Assembly: GCF_040373385.1 (NCBI RefSeq)
Contig: NZ_JBDXXH010000013.1
Coordinates: 21,059 to 85,058, forward strand
Origin: Nitratidesulfovibrio sp.
Lineage (GTDB): Bacteria; Desulfobacterota; Desulfovibrionia; Desulfovibrionales; Desulfovibrionaceae
Length of the DNA stretch: 64,000 bases
Reading direction: 5' to 3'
Made by a program: the position numbers and the translations under genes. Each line of letters begins with the position of its first letter. Position 1 is the stretch's first letter. The notes under the pieces were generated by a model that did not search any database, was not told the DNA's origin, and saw only the letters and a program-made list of their open reading frames with translations. Positions 8,642 to 17,307 of the stretch are shown piece by piece.

Positions 8642-9424
8642 ATGCGCGTGGTACGGGTGCAATACAAGGGCAGCGTGTTCTTTGGCGCGTTGCAGGACGA
8701 CGGCGTGGTGTGCCTGAACCACCAACTGGGCCTGAAAGACCCCATCCCCCTGGCGGAACTTTCCATCCTGCCGGTGGTGGCCCCTTCCAAAATCATCTGC
8801 GCGGGCATGAACTACCGCGACCACGCGGCGGAAATCGGCTTTCCCGTGCCGGACGAGCCGGTATTCTTCCTGAAGGCGCCCACCGCCGTCATCGGCAGCG
8901 GCCAGCCCATCCTGGTGCCGCAGGGCGTGGGCCGGGTGGACTACGAAGGCGAACTGGCCCTTGTGGTCGGGCGGCAGTGCCGCAACATTTCACCGGATGC
9001 CGTACCCGCGCACATCTTCGGCTATACCTGCGCCAACGACGTCACCGCCCGCGACCTGCAACGGCGCGACGGCCTGTTCGGCCGCTGCAAGGGCTACGAC
9101 ACCTTCTGTCCCGTGGGGCCGTGGATAGAAACCGATCTGCCCGACACCGCCAACCTGGCCGTGCGCACCCTGGTCAACGGCGAGGTGCGCCAGCAGGGCA
9201 ACACCGCCGACATGCTGTTCACCCCCAACGAGATGGTCAGCGCCATCTCGCGCGTCATGACCCTGCTGCCCGGCGACCTGATCCTTACCGGCACCCCGGT
9301 GGGCGTCGGCCCCATCGTGCCCGGCGACGAGGTGCGCGTGGAAGTGGAGCAGGTGGGCCTTTTGATCAACCCCGTGCTGGCCGCCCCGGATGCGGACGAG
9401 CATGCCGAGGTGCCGTTGCAGTAG
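8642..9424 (+). CDS. Fumarylacetoacetate hydrolase (FAH) family protein
   Basis: A 260-residue protein of the FAH/HpcE family. It has a short N-terminal region (res. 1-55) and the FAH fold with [21 protein letters not shown] (metal-binding Glu), [14 protein letters not shown], and the C-terminal [13 protein letters not shown] signature. Members cleave or decarboxylate 2-keto/enol acids such as oxaloacetate or acylpyruvates using a divalent metal. Nothing nearby identifies the substrate. A GGAG lies 8-14 bases before the ATG. It follows rnj by 137 bases, and rpsB begins ~310 bases downstream. Confidence 0.88.
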   Translation: MRVVRVQYKGSVFFGALQDDGVVCLNHQLGLKDPIPLAELSILPVVAPSKIICAGMNYRDHAAEIGFPVPDEPVFFLKAPTAVIGSGQPILVPQGVGRVDYEGELALVVGRQCRNISPDAVPAHIFGYTCANDVTARDLQRRDGLFGRCKGYDTFCPVGPWIETDLPDTANLAVRTLVNGEVRQQGNTADMLFTPNEMVSAISRVMTLLPGDLILTGTPVGVGPIVPGDEVRVEVEQVGLLINPVLAAPDADEHAEVPLQ

Positions 9425-9586
9425 GCGGGGCCGGTTCCGCCTCGGCCCGCCTCCGCCCCCTGCCTGATCGCGTTGCCCCAGCATGCCCGCCGCGTACGCC
9501 CCAGGTTTTCTCCGCGTTCTCTCCGCAGTCTCTCCACATACGGGCAGCCGGTGCGAGCTTTTTCGCCACTCGCCCCACCCCATCGC

Positions 9587-9615
9587 TTGCCATCCGCCAC
9601 AATCTGACGTATGCA
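9587..9615 (+). promoter_or_regulatory. Candidate promoter of rpsB-tsf
   Basis: TTGCCA (9587-9592), a 17-base spacer and TATGCA (9610-9615) lie in the most AT-rich part of the 311-bp gap before rpsB. The predicted leader is about 115 nucleotides, long enough for the S2 autoregulation known in other bacteria, though no specific structure was identified. Confidence 0.4.
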
Positions 9616-9735
9616 GTCCTGCCTTTTACACCAAGCACACTCCGGTTTCGGCCCGGGGTGCCCGCCACGCCACGTGCGGCGCGGGTTGAAGGGCCATGGC
9701 CGGTGTGGAAGAAAAAACCCGCAAGGAGTTCTGAA

Positions 9736-10554
9736 ATGGCTTACGTTTCCATGAAGCAGATGCTGGAAACCGGCGTGCACTTCGGTCACCAGACCCGCCG
9801 CTGGAACCCCAAGATGCGCCCCTTCATCTTCGGCGCCCGCAACGGCATCCATATCATCGACCTGCAGCAGACCGTTAAGCTGTTCCGCACCGCCCACGAC
9901 AAGGTTGTGGACACCGTGGTCAACGGCGGCAAGGTCGTGTTCATCGGCACCAAGCGCCAGGCTCAGGAAGCCGTGGCCGTGGAAGCCAGCCGCGCCGGGC
10001 ATTTCTACGTGACCAACCGCTGGATGGGCGGCACGCTGACCAACTTCACCACCATCCAGAAGAGCATCGACCGCCTGAAGAAGCTCGAGGTCATGTTCGC
10101 CGACGGCACCGTCAACAAGTACCAGAAGAAGGAAATCCTGCGCATGCAGCGCGAGATGGACAAGCTGCTGGCCACCCTTGGCGGTATCAAGGAAATGGAC
10201 CGGCTGCCCCAGCTGGCCTTCATCGTGGACCCGCACCGCGAAGACATCGCCGTGAAGGAATGCCGCAAGCTCGGCATCCCCATCGTGGCGGTCACCGATA
10301 CCAACTGCGACCCCGACCTGATCGACTTCGTCATTCCCGGCAACGATGACGCCATCCGCGCCATCAAGCTCTTCGTGGCCGCCATCGCCGACGCCTGCAT
10401 GGAAGGCGACGCCATGCGCAAGGAACGCAAGGGCAAGGACGCCGAGGAAGAACTGAAGAAGGCCGCAGCGCCCAAGGCCGAAGCCGCCCCCGCCGCTGAA
10501 GCCCCCGCCGCTGAAGCCCCCGCGGCCCCCGTTGTCGAAGCCGCCGCCGAGTAA
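9736..10554 (+). CDS. rpsB: 30S ribosomal protein S2
   Basis: A 272-residue S2 protein of the small ribosomal subunit. Diagnostic segments: [22 protein letters not shown] at the start, [18 protein letters not shown], and [19 protein letters not shown] precedes the ATG at good spacing. The C-terminus carries an Ala/Glu-rich extension of about 35 residues with the repeat [12 protein letters not shown], beyond the usual S2 core. tsf follows 34 bases later, the standard bacterial order. Confidence 0.97.
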   Translation: MAYVSMKQMLETGVHFGHQTRRWNPKMRPFIFGARNGIHIIDLQQTVKLFRTAHDKVVDTVVNGGKVVFIGTKRQAQEAVAVEASRAGHFYVTNRWMGGTLTNFTTIQKSIDRLKKLEVMFADGTVNKYQKKEILRMQREMDKLLATLGGIKEMDRLPQLAFIVDPHREDIAVKECRKLGIPIVAVTDTNCDPDLIDFVIPGNDDAIRAIKLFVAAIADACMEGDAMRKERKGKDAEEELKKAAAPKAEAAPAAEAPAAEAPAAPVVEAAAE

Positions 10555-10588
10555 CCAGACCTCCACGACCTCTCAGGGAGACCGCACA

Positions 10589-11191
10589 ATGGCAATTACC
10601 GCCCAGATGGTTAAGGAACTGCGCGAAAAGACCGGCGCCGGCATGATGGATTGCAAGAAAGCCCTGGAAGAAAACGATGGCAGCCTCGAAAAGGCCATCG
10701 ACTGGCTGCGCCAGAAGGGCCTTTCCAAGGCCGCCAAGAAGGCTGGCCGCGCCACCTCCGAAGGCGTCATCGGCAACTACATTCACTCCACCGGCAAGAT
10801 TGCCGTTCTCGTGGAAGTGAAGTGCGAGACCGACTTCGTGGCTCGCAACGAGAAGTTCCAGGAATTCGCCAAGAACGTGGCCATGCAGATCGCGGCCAAC
10901 AACCCCGCCGCCGTGGACGCCGAGTCCGTGGACCCCGCCGTCATCGAGCGCGAGCGCGAGGTTTACCGCCAGAAGGCCCGCGAAGAAGGCAAGCCCGAGA
11001 ACATCATCGAGAAGATCGTTGAAGGCGGCATCAAGAAGTTCTACAAGGAGATCTGCCTCCTGGAACAGCCGTACATCCGCGACGACAAGCTGACCATCCG
11101 CGACCTGCTGAACGACGTCATCGCCACCCTGGGCGAAAACGTCACCATCGGTCGCTTCGTCCGCTTGCAGCTGGGCGCGGAAGAAGCCTAG
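10589..11191 (+). CDS. tsf: Elongation factor Ts
   Basis: A 200-residue EF-Ts, the guanine nucleotide exchange factor for EF-Tu. The N-terminal UBA-like domain (VKELREKTGAGMMDCKKAL) is complete, followed by the core with the TDFVARN signature. The protein is of the short type (~200 residues) compared with ~283 in E. coli, as in several delta-proteobacteria and chloroplasts. Start at 10589 with GGGAG upstream. It is co-transcribed with rpsB and closed by a strong terminator. Confidence 0.97.
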   Translation: MAITAQMVKELREKTGAGMMDCKKALEENDGSLEKAIDWLRQKGLSKAAKKAGRATSEGVIGNYIHSTGKIAVLVEVKCETDFVARNEKFQEFAKNVAMQIAANNPAAVDAESVDPAVIEREREVYRQKAREEGKPENIIEKIVEGGIKKFYKEICLLEQPYIRDDKLTIRDLLNDVIATLGENVTIGRFVRLQLGAEEA

Positions 11192-11277
11192 CCGCAGGAC
11201 GGAACGCCGCCATGCCGCACGGATGCAACCGCACCAAGATCGGCATGGAGCAGACCGTGCTCGCATCATGAATGAAA

Positions 11278-11301
11278 GGGGGGTCGCGAGACCCCCTTTT
11301 T
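11278..11301 (+). terminator. Rho-independent terminator of rpsB-tsf
   Basis: GGGGGTC (11279-11285), a GCGA loop and GACCCCC (11290-11296) are followed directly by TTTTT. This is a textbook intrinsic terminator about 85 bases after tsf. The 215 bases up to 11517 contain no other clear signal. Confidence 0.9.
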
Positions 11302-11517
11302 CGCGGGCTGCGACTTGGGGTATGTTTCCCCTCGGCAGCCGGGCGGGCGGGACTTCCACGCCGCCGCCACACACCAAGCCCCCGGCTGCCCCGCCGCCGC
11401 GAGGCCCCACGGGACGGGGCATCGTCCCCCCGGCGCGCCCCGCGCGCCCCACGCAAAGCAGGCCCCGCGCGCGAACGGCCCAGCCCCACGCCGCCCGGCC
11501 CCGGAGAAAGAACACCC

Positions 11518-12675
11518 ATGCGCGACACCTTCCTCGTCTTTGGCCAGCCGCTCATCGAACAGGCGGAAATGGACGAAGTACTCGACAGCATGAAGCGGGC
11601 GTGGATTGGCACCGGCCCCAAGGTGCACCAGTTCGAAAAGGATTTCGCCGCCTACAAGGGCATGCCCTACGCCGCCGCCGTCAACTCGTGCACGGCCGCG
11701 CTCCAGCTTTCCTGCCTTGCCCTCGACCTTGCGCGGGGCGACGAGGTAATCACCACGGCCATGACCTTCTGCGCCTCGGTGAACGCCATCATCCACTCCG
11801 GCGCCACCCCGGTGCTGGCCGACGTGGACCCGGTGACCCAGAACATCGACCCTGCCGACATCGAACGCCGCATCACCCCGCGCACCAAGGCCCTGCTGGT
11901 GGTGCACTTCGCGGGGCGCGCCTGCGACATGGACCCCATCATGGACATTGCGCGGCGGCACAACCTGGCGGTCATCGAAGACTGCGCCCACGCCATCGAA
12001 ACCACCTACAAGGGCAAGCAGGCGGGCGACATCGGGGACATCGGCTGCTTCAGCTTCTACGCCACCAAGAACGTGGTCACCGGCGAGGGCGGCATGATCC
12101 TCTCGCGCGACAAGGCCAGGATCGACCGTATGAAGATCATGGGCCTGCACGGCATGAGCGCCGACGCCTGGGCCCGCTTCTCCGATTCGGGCTACAAGCA
12201 CTATTACGTCGTCGATCACGGCTTCAAGTACAACATGATGGACATGCAGGCCGCCCTCGGCATCCACCAGCTGAAGCGTGTGGAGGCCTACTGGAAGCGC
12301 CGCGAGGCCGTGTGGCAGCGCTACATGCAGGCCTTCGCCGACCTGCCCGTGGGCCTGCCCGCCGCGCCGGAACCGGACACCCGCCACGCCTACCACCTGT
12401 TCGCCATCCGGGTGAACGAGGCGCGTTGCGGCGTCTCGCGCGATGCCATGCTGCCCATGATGACCGCCCGCAAGATCGGCGTGGGGGTACACTACCTGGC
12501 CATTCCGGAACACCCCTACTACCAGAAGAACTACGGCTGGAATCCGGACGACTACCCCAACGCCGTGGCCTACGGACGCGAAACCATCTCGTTGCCGCTT
12601 TCGCCCAAGCTCAGCGAACAAGACGTGGACGACGTGATCGAGGCCGTGCGCGACATCGTCACCGGCAAGGGATAG
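11518..12675 (+). CDS. DegT/DnrJ/EryC1 family sugar aminotransferase
   Basis: A 385-residue PLP-dependent aminotransferase of the ArnB/WecE/PseC type, which transfers an amino group from glutamate to a nucleotide-linked keto-sugar. Family blocks: WIGTGPKVHQFEKDFA, NSCTAALQLS, DEVITTAMTF, the PLP-lysine region SFYATKNVVTGEGGM, YNMMDMQAALG, and a C-terminal GVHY...PLSP. A GGAG lies 12 bases before ATG. It is followed, after a ~400-bp gap, by a glycosyltransferase, suggesting a role in lipopolysaccharide, capsule or glycan precursors. The exact sugar is not known. Confidence 0.88.
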   Translation: MRDTFLVFGQPLIEQAEMDEVLDSMKRAWIGTGPKVHQFEKDFAAYKGMPYAAAVNSCTAALQLSCLALDLARGDEVITTAMTFCASVNAIIHSGATPVLADVDPVTQNIDPADIERRITPRTKALLVVHFAGRACDMDPIMDIARRHNLAVIEDCAHAIETTYKGKQAGDIGDIGCFSFYATKNVVTGEGGMILSRDKARIDRMKIMGLHGMSADAWARFSDSGYKHYYVVDHGFKYNMMDMQAALGIHQLKRVEAYWKRREAVWQRYMQAFADLPVGLPAAPEPDTRHAYHLFAIRVNEARCGVSRDAMLPMMTARKIGVGVHYLAIPEHPYYQKNYGWNPDDYPNAVAYGRETISLPLSPKLSEQDVDDVIEAVRDIVTGKG

Positions 12676-12715
12676 GTAGCCATTTTTATACGTTTTTTGC
12701 GAGGGACATCGACTT

Positions 12716-12766
12716 TTTATGCGCCTCCGGCGGGCAGGGGCTTTGCCCCCTGCACCCCCGAGCTTT
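12716..12766. repeat. Remnant of the interspersed hairpin repeat
   Basis: CCTCCGGCGGGCAGGGG and its continuation resemble the junction between the 59-bp unit and hairpin B of the elements at 38.7-39.2 and 52.0-53.4 kb. A stem GCAGGGGC / GCCCCCTGC with a TTT loop is present, but the 59-bp unit itself is mostly missing. It lies in the non-coding gap 12676-13072. Confidence 0.5.
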
Positions 12767-12822
12767 AATTCTCCGTCTTTCTTGCCTTTCCGCTGTACGG
12801 GAAATTGTCTTTCCTCCTTACA

Positions 12823-12849
12823 CCCCGCAGCGGTCTTCCGCTGCGGGTG
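12823..12849. other. Perfect intergenic hairpin
   Basis: CCCGCAGCGG and CCGCTGCGGG form a 10-bp stem with a TCTT loop. No U-run follows. A second imperfect inverted repeat (TTTTTCGA / TCGAAAAA with GC-rich extensions, 12902-12959) follows in the same gap. Confidence 0.5.
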
Positions 12850-13072
12850 GCTGGTGCGGGCAGGATGCAAGGAATTACGATTTTTTGTGGCCGGGCAAGG
12901 CGGCGCGCATTTTTCGAGCGGAACATACTTCAGTATTTGAGCATCGAAAAACGCCCGCCAACGCCGCCCGGCCCAATAAAGTGGATTCTGCGGGCAGCGT
13001 GACCGCGCGACATCAATCCAGGCCCAGCCCTCGCTCCCCCAACCTCAACCCCGCCGCCACCGGCAGGACTGC

Positions 13073-13864
13073 ATGCCCCCCGCCATCACCGGCCTTGTGC
13101 TCACCTACAACGGCGAACGCCTGCTCGACAGGTGCCTCGCCTCGCTGTCCTTCTGCGACAGGGTTCTGGTGGTCGATTCCTTCAGTACCGACCGTACCGT
13201 GGACATGGCCCGCGCGGCCGGGGCAGAAGTCGTCCAGCGCACGTGGGAAGGGCCGGGCCCGCAGTTCCGCCACGCCCTCTCGCTCATCGACACCGAATGG
13301 GTGTTCAGCCTGGACCAGGACGAAATCTGCACCGAAGAACTGCGCGAAAGCGTGCTGGCCGCAGTGCGCGCGCAGGTGCGCGGGGGCGAGGGCAGCCATG
13401 CCGCCAAGGCTGGCCACTGGGTACCCCGGCGCTCGTGGTACTACGACCGGTTCATGGAGCACAGCGGCTGGTACCCGGACTATCTGCTGCGGCTGTTCCG
13501 CCCCGCCCACATGGATGTGCACGTCTCCGGCGCGCACTATTCGTTCCACCCCAGGGGCGAAACGGGCCGCCTGCGCGGCGACATCCTGCACTACCCGTAC
13601 GACAGCTTTCGCCAGCACCTGGACAAGATCAACTCGTACGCCCAGCAAGGCGCGGACGACCTGCGCGCCAAGGGGCGGCAGGGCGGCGTGGCCGTGGCCA
13701 CGGCGCACGGCCTGGCCCGGTTCCTGAAACTGTACGTGGTCAAGCTGGGCTTTCTGGATGGCCGGGCGGGCTTCATCAACGCGGCGCACGGGGCCTTCTA
13801 TGCCTTTCTGAAGTACATCCGGGTGCGCGAGGGCAACTGGGGCGCACCCTTCGACCATCACTAG
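13073..13864 (+). CDS. Family 2 glycosyltransferase (WaaE/KdtX-like)
   Basis: A 263-residue inverting GT-A glycosyltransferase. The N-terminal [20 protein letters not shown] block, the [14 protein letters not shown] stretch, and the metal-binding FSLDQDE motif are intact. Downstream [25 protein letters not shown] resembles lipopolysaccharide core glucosyltransferases of the WaaE/KdtX group. Acts at the cytoplasmic face of the inner membrane. No strong ribosome-binding site is seen at the ATG. It sits between a sugar aminotransferase and pyrH; a link to the aminotransferase in cell-surface glycan synthesis is inferred. Confidence 0.82.
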   Translation: MPPAITGLVLTYNGERLLDRCLASLSFCDRVLVVDSFSTDRTVDMARAAGAEVVQRTWEGPGPQFRHALSLIDTEWVFSLDQDEICTEELRESVLAAVRAQVRGGEGSHAAKAGHWVPRRSWYYDRFMEHSGWYPDYLLRLFRPAHMDVHVSGAHYSFHPRGETGRLRGDILHYPYDSFRQHLDKINSYAQQGADDLRAKGRQGGVAVATAHGLARFLKLYVVKLGFLDGRAGFINAAHGAFYAFLKYIRVREGNWGAPFDHH

Positions 13865-13959
13865 ACGCACGGCGACACTGCGGCGATGCCGCCAACGCCC
13901 CGCGAACGACCACGAATTCACGACGACGCAACATACAACCACCATACCGAGGGACGGAC

Positions 13960-14676
13960 ATGAGCGAACTCCGCTACAAGCGCGTGCTGCTCAAGCTCAG
14001 CGGCGAAGCCCTGGCGGGCGAAAACAAGTTCGGTATTGACCCCCAGACTGTTTCGAAGATATGCGAGGAAATCGCCGAGGTTGTCGACATGGGCCTGCAA
14101 GTGGCGCTTGTCATCGGCGGCGGCAACATCTTCCGCGGCCTCTCCTCGTCCGCCAAGGGCATGGACCGCTCATCGGCCGACTACATGGGCATGCTGGCCA
14201 CGGTGCTCAACGCGCTGGCCGTGCAGGACGCCCTGGAAAAGATCGGCCATCCCACGCGGGTGCTTTCGGCCATCACCATGCAGGAAGTCTGCGAGCCGTA
14301 CATTCGCCGCCGGGCCGACAGGCACCTGGAAAAGGGCCGCGTGGTCATCTGCGCGGCAGGCACCGGCAACCCCTACTTCACCACCGACACGGCGGCCGCG
14401 CTGCGCGGCATGGAACTGAAGTGCCAGGCCATCATCAAGGCCACCAAGGTCGACGGCGTCTATGACAAGGACCCCATGAAGCATGACGACGCCGTGATGT
14501 TCCGCAGCCTCGGCTACGTCGAAACGTTGCAGCGCAAGCTCGGCGTCATGGACTCCACGGCCATCACCCTGGCCATGGAAAACGACGTGCCCATCATCGT
14601 CTGCAACATGTTCAAGGGCAGCATCAAGCGCGTGGTCATGGGCGAAGACGTCGGAACCATCGTACACGGAGGCTAA
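13960..14676 (+). CDS. pyrH: Uridylate kinase
   Basis: A 238-residue UMP kinase of the amino-acid kinase fold, making UDP from UMP. Diagnostic segments: [49 protein letters not shown], and [23 protein letters not shown] site precedes the ATG. It opens the conserved pyrH-frr-uppS-cdsA gene string; frr starts six bases after the stop, with its ribosome-binding site inside the pyrH end. Confidence 0.97.
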   Translation: MSELRYKRVLLKLSGEALAGENKFGIDPQTVSKICEEIAEVVDMGLQVALVIGGGNIFRGLSSSAKGMDRSSADYMGMLATVLNALAVQDALEKIGHPTRVLSAITMQEVCEPYIRRRADRHLEKGRVVICAAGTGNPYFTTDTAAALRGMELKCQAIIKATKVDGVYDKDPMKHDDAVMFRSLGYVETLQRKLGVMDSTAITLAMENDVPIIVCNMFKGSIKRVVMGEDVGTIVHGG

Positions 14677-14682
14677 CCCCTT

Positions 14683-15243
14683 ATGGATATGGATACCATT
14701 CTTCTCGATGCCGAAGAGCGCATGGAAAAGGCCCTCGGCGCACTGGACCGCGAATTCGCCAAGCTGCGCACCGGCCGCGCCTCCACCTCTCTCGTGGACA
14801 ACATCAAGGTGGACTACTACGGCACCCCCACGCCCATCAGCCAGTTGGCGTCCGTCAGCGTGCCCGACAGCCGCACCCTGACCATCCAGCCGTGGGACCG
14901 TTCGGCCTTTTCGCTGGTGGAAAAGGCCATCATGAAGTCGGACCTTGGCCTGAACCCGGTCAACGACGGCAAGATCATCCGCATCTCCATCCCGCCGCTG
15001 ACCGAGGAACGCCGCAAGGACCTCGTCAAGGTGGCCCGCAAGTACACCGAAGAAGCCAAGGTGGCCGTGCGCAACGTGCGCCGCGATGCCAACGACGCCC
15101 TGAAGAAGCTGGAAAAGGGCAAGGATATTTCCGAGGACGACGTGCGCAAGTCCACCGACGACGTGCAGAAGCTGACCGACCGCTTCGTGGCCAAGTCGGA
15201 CGAGAAGTGCACGGCGAAGGAAAAGGAAATCATGGAGCTTTAG
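14683..15243 (+). CDS. frr: Ribosome recycling factor
   Basis: A 186-residue RRF that splits post-termination ribosomes together with EF-G. The conserved core is complete ([45 protein letters not shown], and the C-terminal KEKEIMEL). GGAGG lies ten bases before the ATG. It is translationally close to pyrH. Confidence 0.97.
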   Translation: MDMDTILLDAEERMEKALGALDREFAKLRTGRASTSLVDNIKVDYYGTPTPISQLASVSVPDSRTLTIQPWDRSAFSLVEKAIMKSDLGLNPVNDGKIIRISIPPLTEERRKDLVKVARKYTEEAKVAVRNVRRDANDALKKLEKGKDISEDDVRKSTDDVQKLTDRFVAKSDEKCTAKEKEIMEL

Positions 15244-15411
15244 GAAACGGCCTCCGAACGGCTTGCGCATGTTCGGTCGCACGGAATGATTCCACATGGC
15301 CGGTCGCGCCCGCAGCAGTCCCGCCCCGCACACGCGGTTGGACGGACGGGTGGGCGGACCGGCCATGGCGCATATGACGCGGAGGCATCGCCCGCGTACC
15401 AGAGGCTTATC

Positions 15412-16164
15412 GTGAACAACGCTTCCACGGCGGGGTCCCCCCTGCCGGAAACTCTTGCGCCAGACACCCTGCCCCGCCACGTGGCCATCATCATGGACGG
15501 CAACGGGCGCTGGGCCACCCAGCGCGGCCTTTCACGCAGCGACGGCCACCGTGCGGGCACCGAGGCAGCCAGGGCCATCGTCACCGAATGCCGCACCCTG
15601 GGCATACCCCACCTGACCATGTACACCTTCTCCAAGGAAAACTGGGGGCGCCCCGGTGCCGAGGTGAAGTTTCTGTTCGAGCTGCTGGTGGACTTCCTGC
15701 GCGAGGAGTTGCCCAACCTCGTCAAGCGCGACATCCGGCTGTCCGTGTTCGGCCAACTGGCCGACCTGCCGTTGGCCGCGCGCAAGGCGCTGGAGCACGC
15801 CATCTCCCGCACCGCCGCCTGCACCACCATGCGCCTGAACCTTGCGCTCAACTACTCCGCCCGCGACGAAATCCTCATGGCCTGCCGCGCCCTGGCCGCC
15901 GAGGGCCTGCCCCCGGATGCCATCACCGAGCAAGCCTTTGCCGCGCGGCTGTGGACCACGGGCCAGCCCGACCCGGACCTGGTCATCCGTACCAGCGGCG
16001 AAGTGCGCATCAGCAATTTTCTGCTCTACCAGAGCGCCTACAGCGAATTCCACTTCACCGACACCCTCTGGCCAGACTTCACCCCAGAGCATTTCCGCGC
16101 CGCCCTGCGCGATTACGCCGGACGGCAACGCCGCTTCGGCAAAACGGAGGCAACCCCCGCGTGA
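15412..16164 (+). CDS. uppS: Undecaprenyl diphosphate synthase (isoprenyl transferase)
   Basis: A 250-residue cis-prenyltransferase making the C55 lipid carrier for peptidoglycan and other glycans. GTG at 15412 is chosen because AGAGG lies six bases upstream; an ATG at 15286 is in frame, but the added part looks non-coding. The catalytic MDGNGRWA motif, GHRAG, the TMYTFSKENWGR block, and the C-terminal RTSGEVRISNFLLYQSAYSE are all present. It overlaps cdsA by four bases. Confidence 0.95.
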   Translation: MNNASTAGSPLPETLAPDTLPRHVAIIMDGNGRWATQRGLSRSDGHRAGTEAARAIVTECRTLGIPHLTMYTFSKENWGRPGAEVKFLFELLVDFLREELPNLVKRDIRLSVFGQLADLPLAARKALEHAISRTAACTTMRLNLALNYSARDEILMACRALAAEGLPPDAITEQAFAARLWTTGQPDPDLVIRTSGEVRISNFLLYQSAYSEFHFTDTLWPDFTPEHFRAALRDYAGRQRRFGKTEATPA

Positions 16165-16967
16165 CCCCGGCATCTCCCCACTTCCAACGCGTCGTCACCG
16201 GCACGGCCCTTGCCGCCCTGCTTACCGTGGGCCTTGCCATGGGCGGCTGGGTGCTGCTGGTCATGGTGGTGGCCGTGGCCAGCCTGGCCCTGCTGGAATT
16301 CTACACCATGTTCTGGCCCGGCAACGCCCGCCTGCCCCTGAAGGCCGCAGGCATGGCCCTTGGTGCCGCCGTACTGGCGGCAGGCCACATGGACCGCCCG
16401 TGGATGGTGCTGGGCTGCATCGCCGCCGCCTTCCTGGTGGGGGCCGTGGGCTTTCTGCTCGCCTGGGGCAACGGCGATGACGACTGCCGCTTCACCGAAG
16501 GCCAGGTGCTGGCGGCGGGCATCCTGTACGTGCCCGTGCTGCTGCTGCCCGCCCTGCACTTCAACCGCTGGGAACAGCTGGTGGTCGTGCTGGCCGCCGT
16601 CATCTCCGACACCGGCGCCTATTTCATCGGCACCTGGTTCGGCAAGGCCCGCATCTGGCCGCGCGTCAGCCCCAAGAAAAGCTGGGTCGGCAGCCTTGGC
16701 GGCCTTGCCCTGTGCGTGCTCGCCTGCACCGGCGTCGGCGTTGCCGCAGGTACCGCCCCGTGGTGGGCCTTTGCCCTGCTGGGCGGCCTGCTGAACGTGG
16801 CCTCGCAACTGGGCGACTTTTTCGAATCCGCCCTCAAGCGCACCCTCGGCGTCAAGGATTCCGGCACCCTGCTGCCCGGCCACGGCGGCCTGCTCGACCG
16901 CATCGACAGCCTGCTCTTTGTCGTGCCCGCCTATGCTGCCCTGGATTCGGTGTTTCCGTTCTTTTAA
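16161..16967 (+). CDS. cdsA: Phosphatidate cytidylyltransferase
   Basis: A 268-residue integral membrane enzyme forming CDP-diacylglycerol from phosphatidate and CTP. It starts with GTG at 16161, overlapping the uppS stop, with GGAGG upstream. Six to eight hydrophobic segments run through the protein. The C-terminal signature KRTLGVKDSGTLLPGHGGLLDRIDS, with the catalytic acidic residues, is complete, and SDTGAYFIG precedes it. The stop codon lies nine bases before the first of three hairpins that fill the following gap. Confidence 0.95.
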   Translation: MTPASPHFQRVVTGTALAALLTVGLAMGGWVLLVMVVAVASLALLEFYTMFWPGNARLPLKAAGMALGAAVLAAGHMDRPWMVLGCIAAAFLVGAVGFLLAWGNGDDDCRFTEGQVLAAGILYVPVLLLPALHFNRWEQLVVVLAAVISDTGAYFIGTWFGKARIWPRVSPKKSWVGSLGGLALCVLACTGVGVAAGTAPWWAFALLGGLLNVASQLGDFFESALKRTLGVKDSGTLLPGHGGLLDRIDSLLFVVPAYAALDSVFPFF

Positions 16968-16975
16968 TGTTTGTC

Positions 16976-17072
16976 GGGGGAGAGGAAGGAACCTTTTGAA
17001 GCGACAGCCGTCGGCGAGTCTTCGAGCCATACGGATGACGACAGCAGAGCTAAAGGTTCCTTCCTCTCCCCC
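16976..17072. other. Long hairpin element 1 (conserved core, 21-bp perfect arms)
   Basis: The left arm 16976-16996 (GGGGGAGAGG...) is perfectly complementary to 17052-17072. Between them lies a ~45-base core (17001-17045) with CAGCCGT, GGCGAGTC, CGAGCC, TACGGATG and CGAC blocks. The same core recurs in the element at 17163-17266 with a different arm sequence. It begins nine bases after the cdsA stop and could end or protect that transcript. Confidence 0.8.
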
Positions 17073-17091
17073 GCACCCCCTCTCCATCCTC

Positions 17092-17143
17092 CCAAACTTT
17101 TCAGTTGAAAAACCGTTGCCGCCATACCCATTGAAAAGTTTGG
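17092..17143. other. Third hairpin between the two long elements
   Basis: CCAAACTTTTCA (17092-17103) and TGAAAAGTTTGG (17132-17143) form a 12-bp perfect stem, with C-rich and G-rich flanks that can extend the pairing imperfectly (17075-17162). Its loop does not contain the core shared by the two flanking elements. Confidence 0.65.
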
Positions 17144-17162
17144 TGGAAAGGGGGATGGGGGT

Positions 17163-17266
17163 CCGGGGGAAGGGGGAAAACCACTTTTGCGGCAGCCGTT
17201 AGGCGAGTCACCGAGCCTTACGGATGGCGACCGCAACGCGAAAAGTGGTTTTCCCCCTTCCCCCGG
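17163..17266. other. Long hairpin element 2 (conserved core, 26-bp perfect arms)
   Basis: The arm 17163-17188 (CCGGGGGAAGGGGGAAAA...) is perfectly complementary to 17241-17266. The core at 17189-17234 aligns with that of element 1 at about five sixths of positions and can fold internally (CCGT.AGGC with GCCTTACGG). It ends 41 bases before the decarboxylase start. Confidence 0.8.
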
Positions 17267-17307
17267 AATAGCTCCAGACACGCCGCAACTCGCATACTTT
17301 ACACCCC

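Noticed and set aside
12676-13072. A small gene in the gap before the glycosyltransferase
   Set aside because: Short open frames exist, but hairpins and a repeat remnant fill the region, and none has a ribosome-binding site or sensible protein pattern.
16976-17266. Ordinary intrinsic terminators
   Set aside because: No U-run follows either long hairpin, and the conserved core shared between the two is not explained by termination alone.
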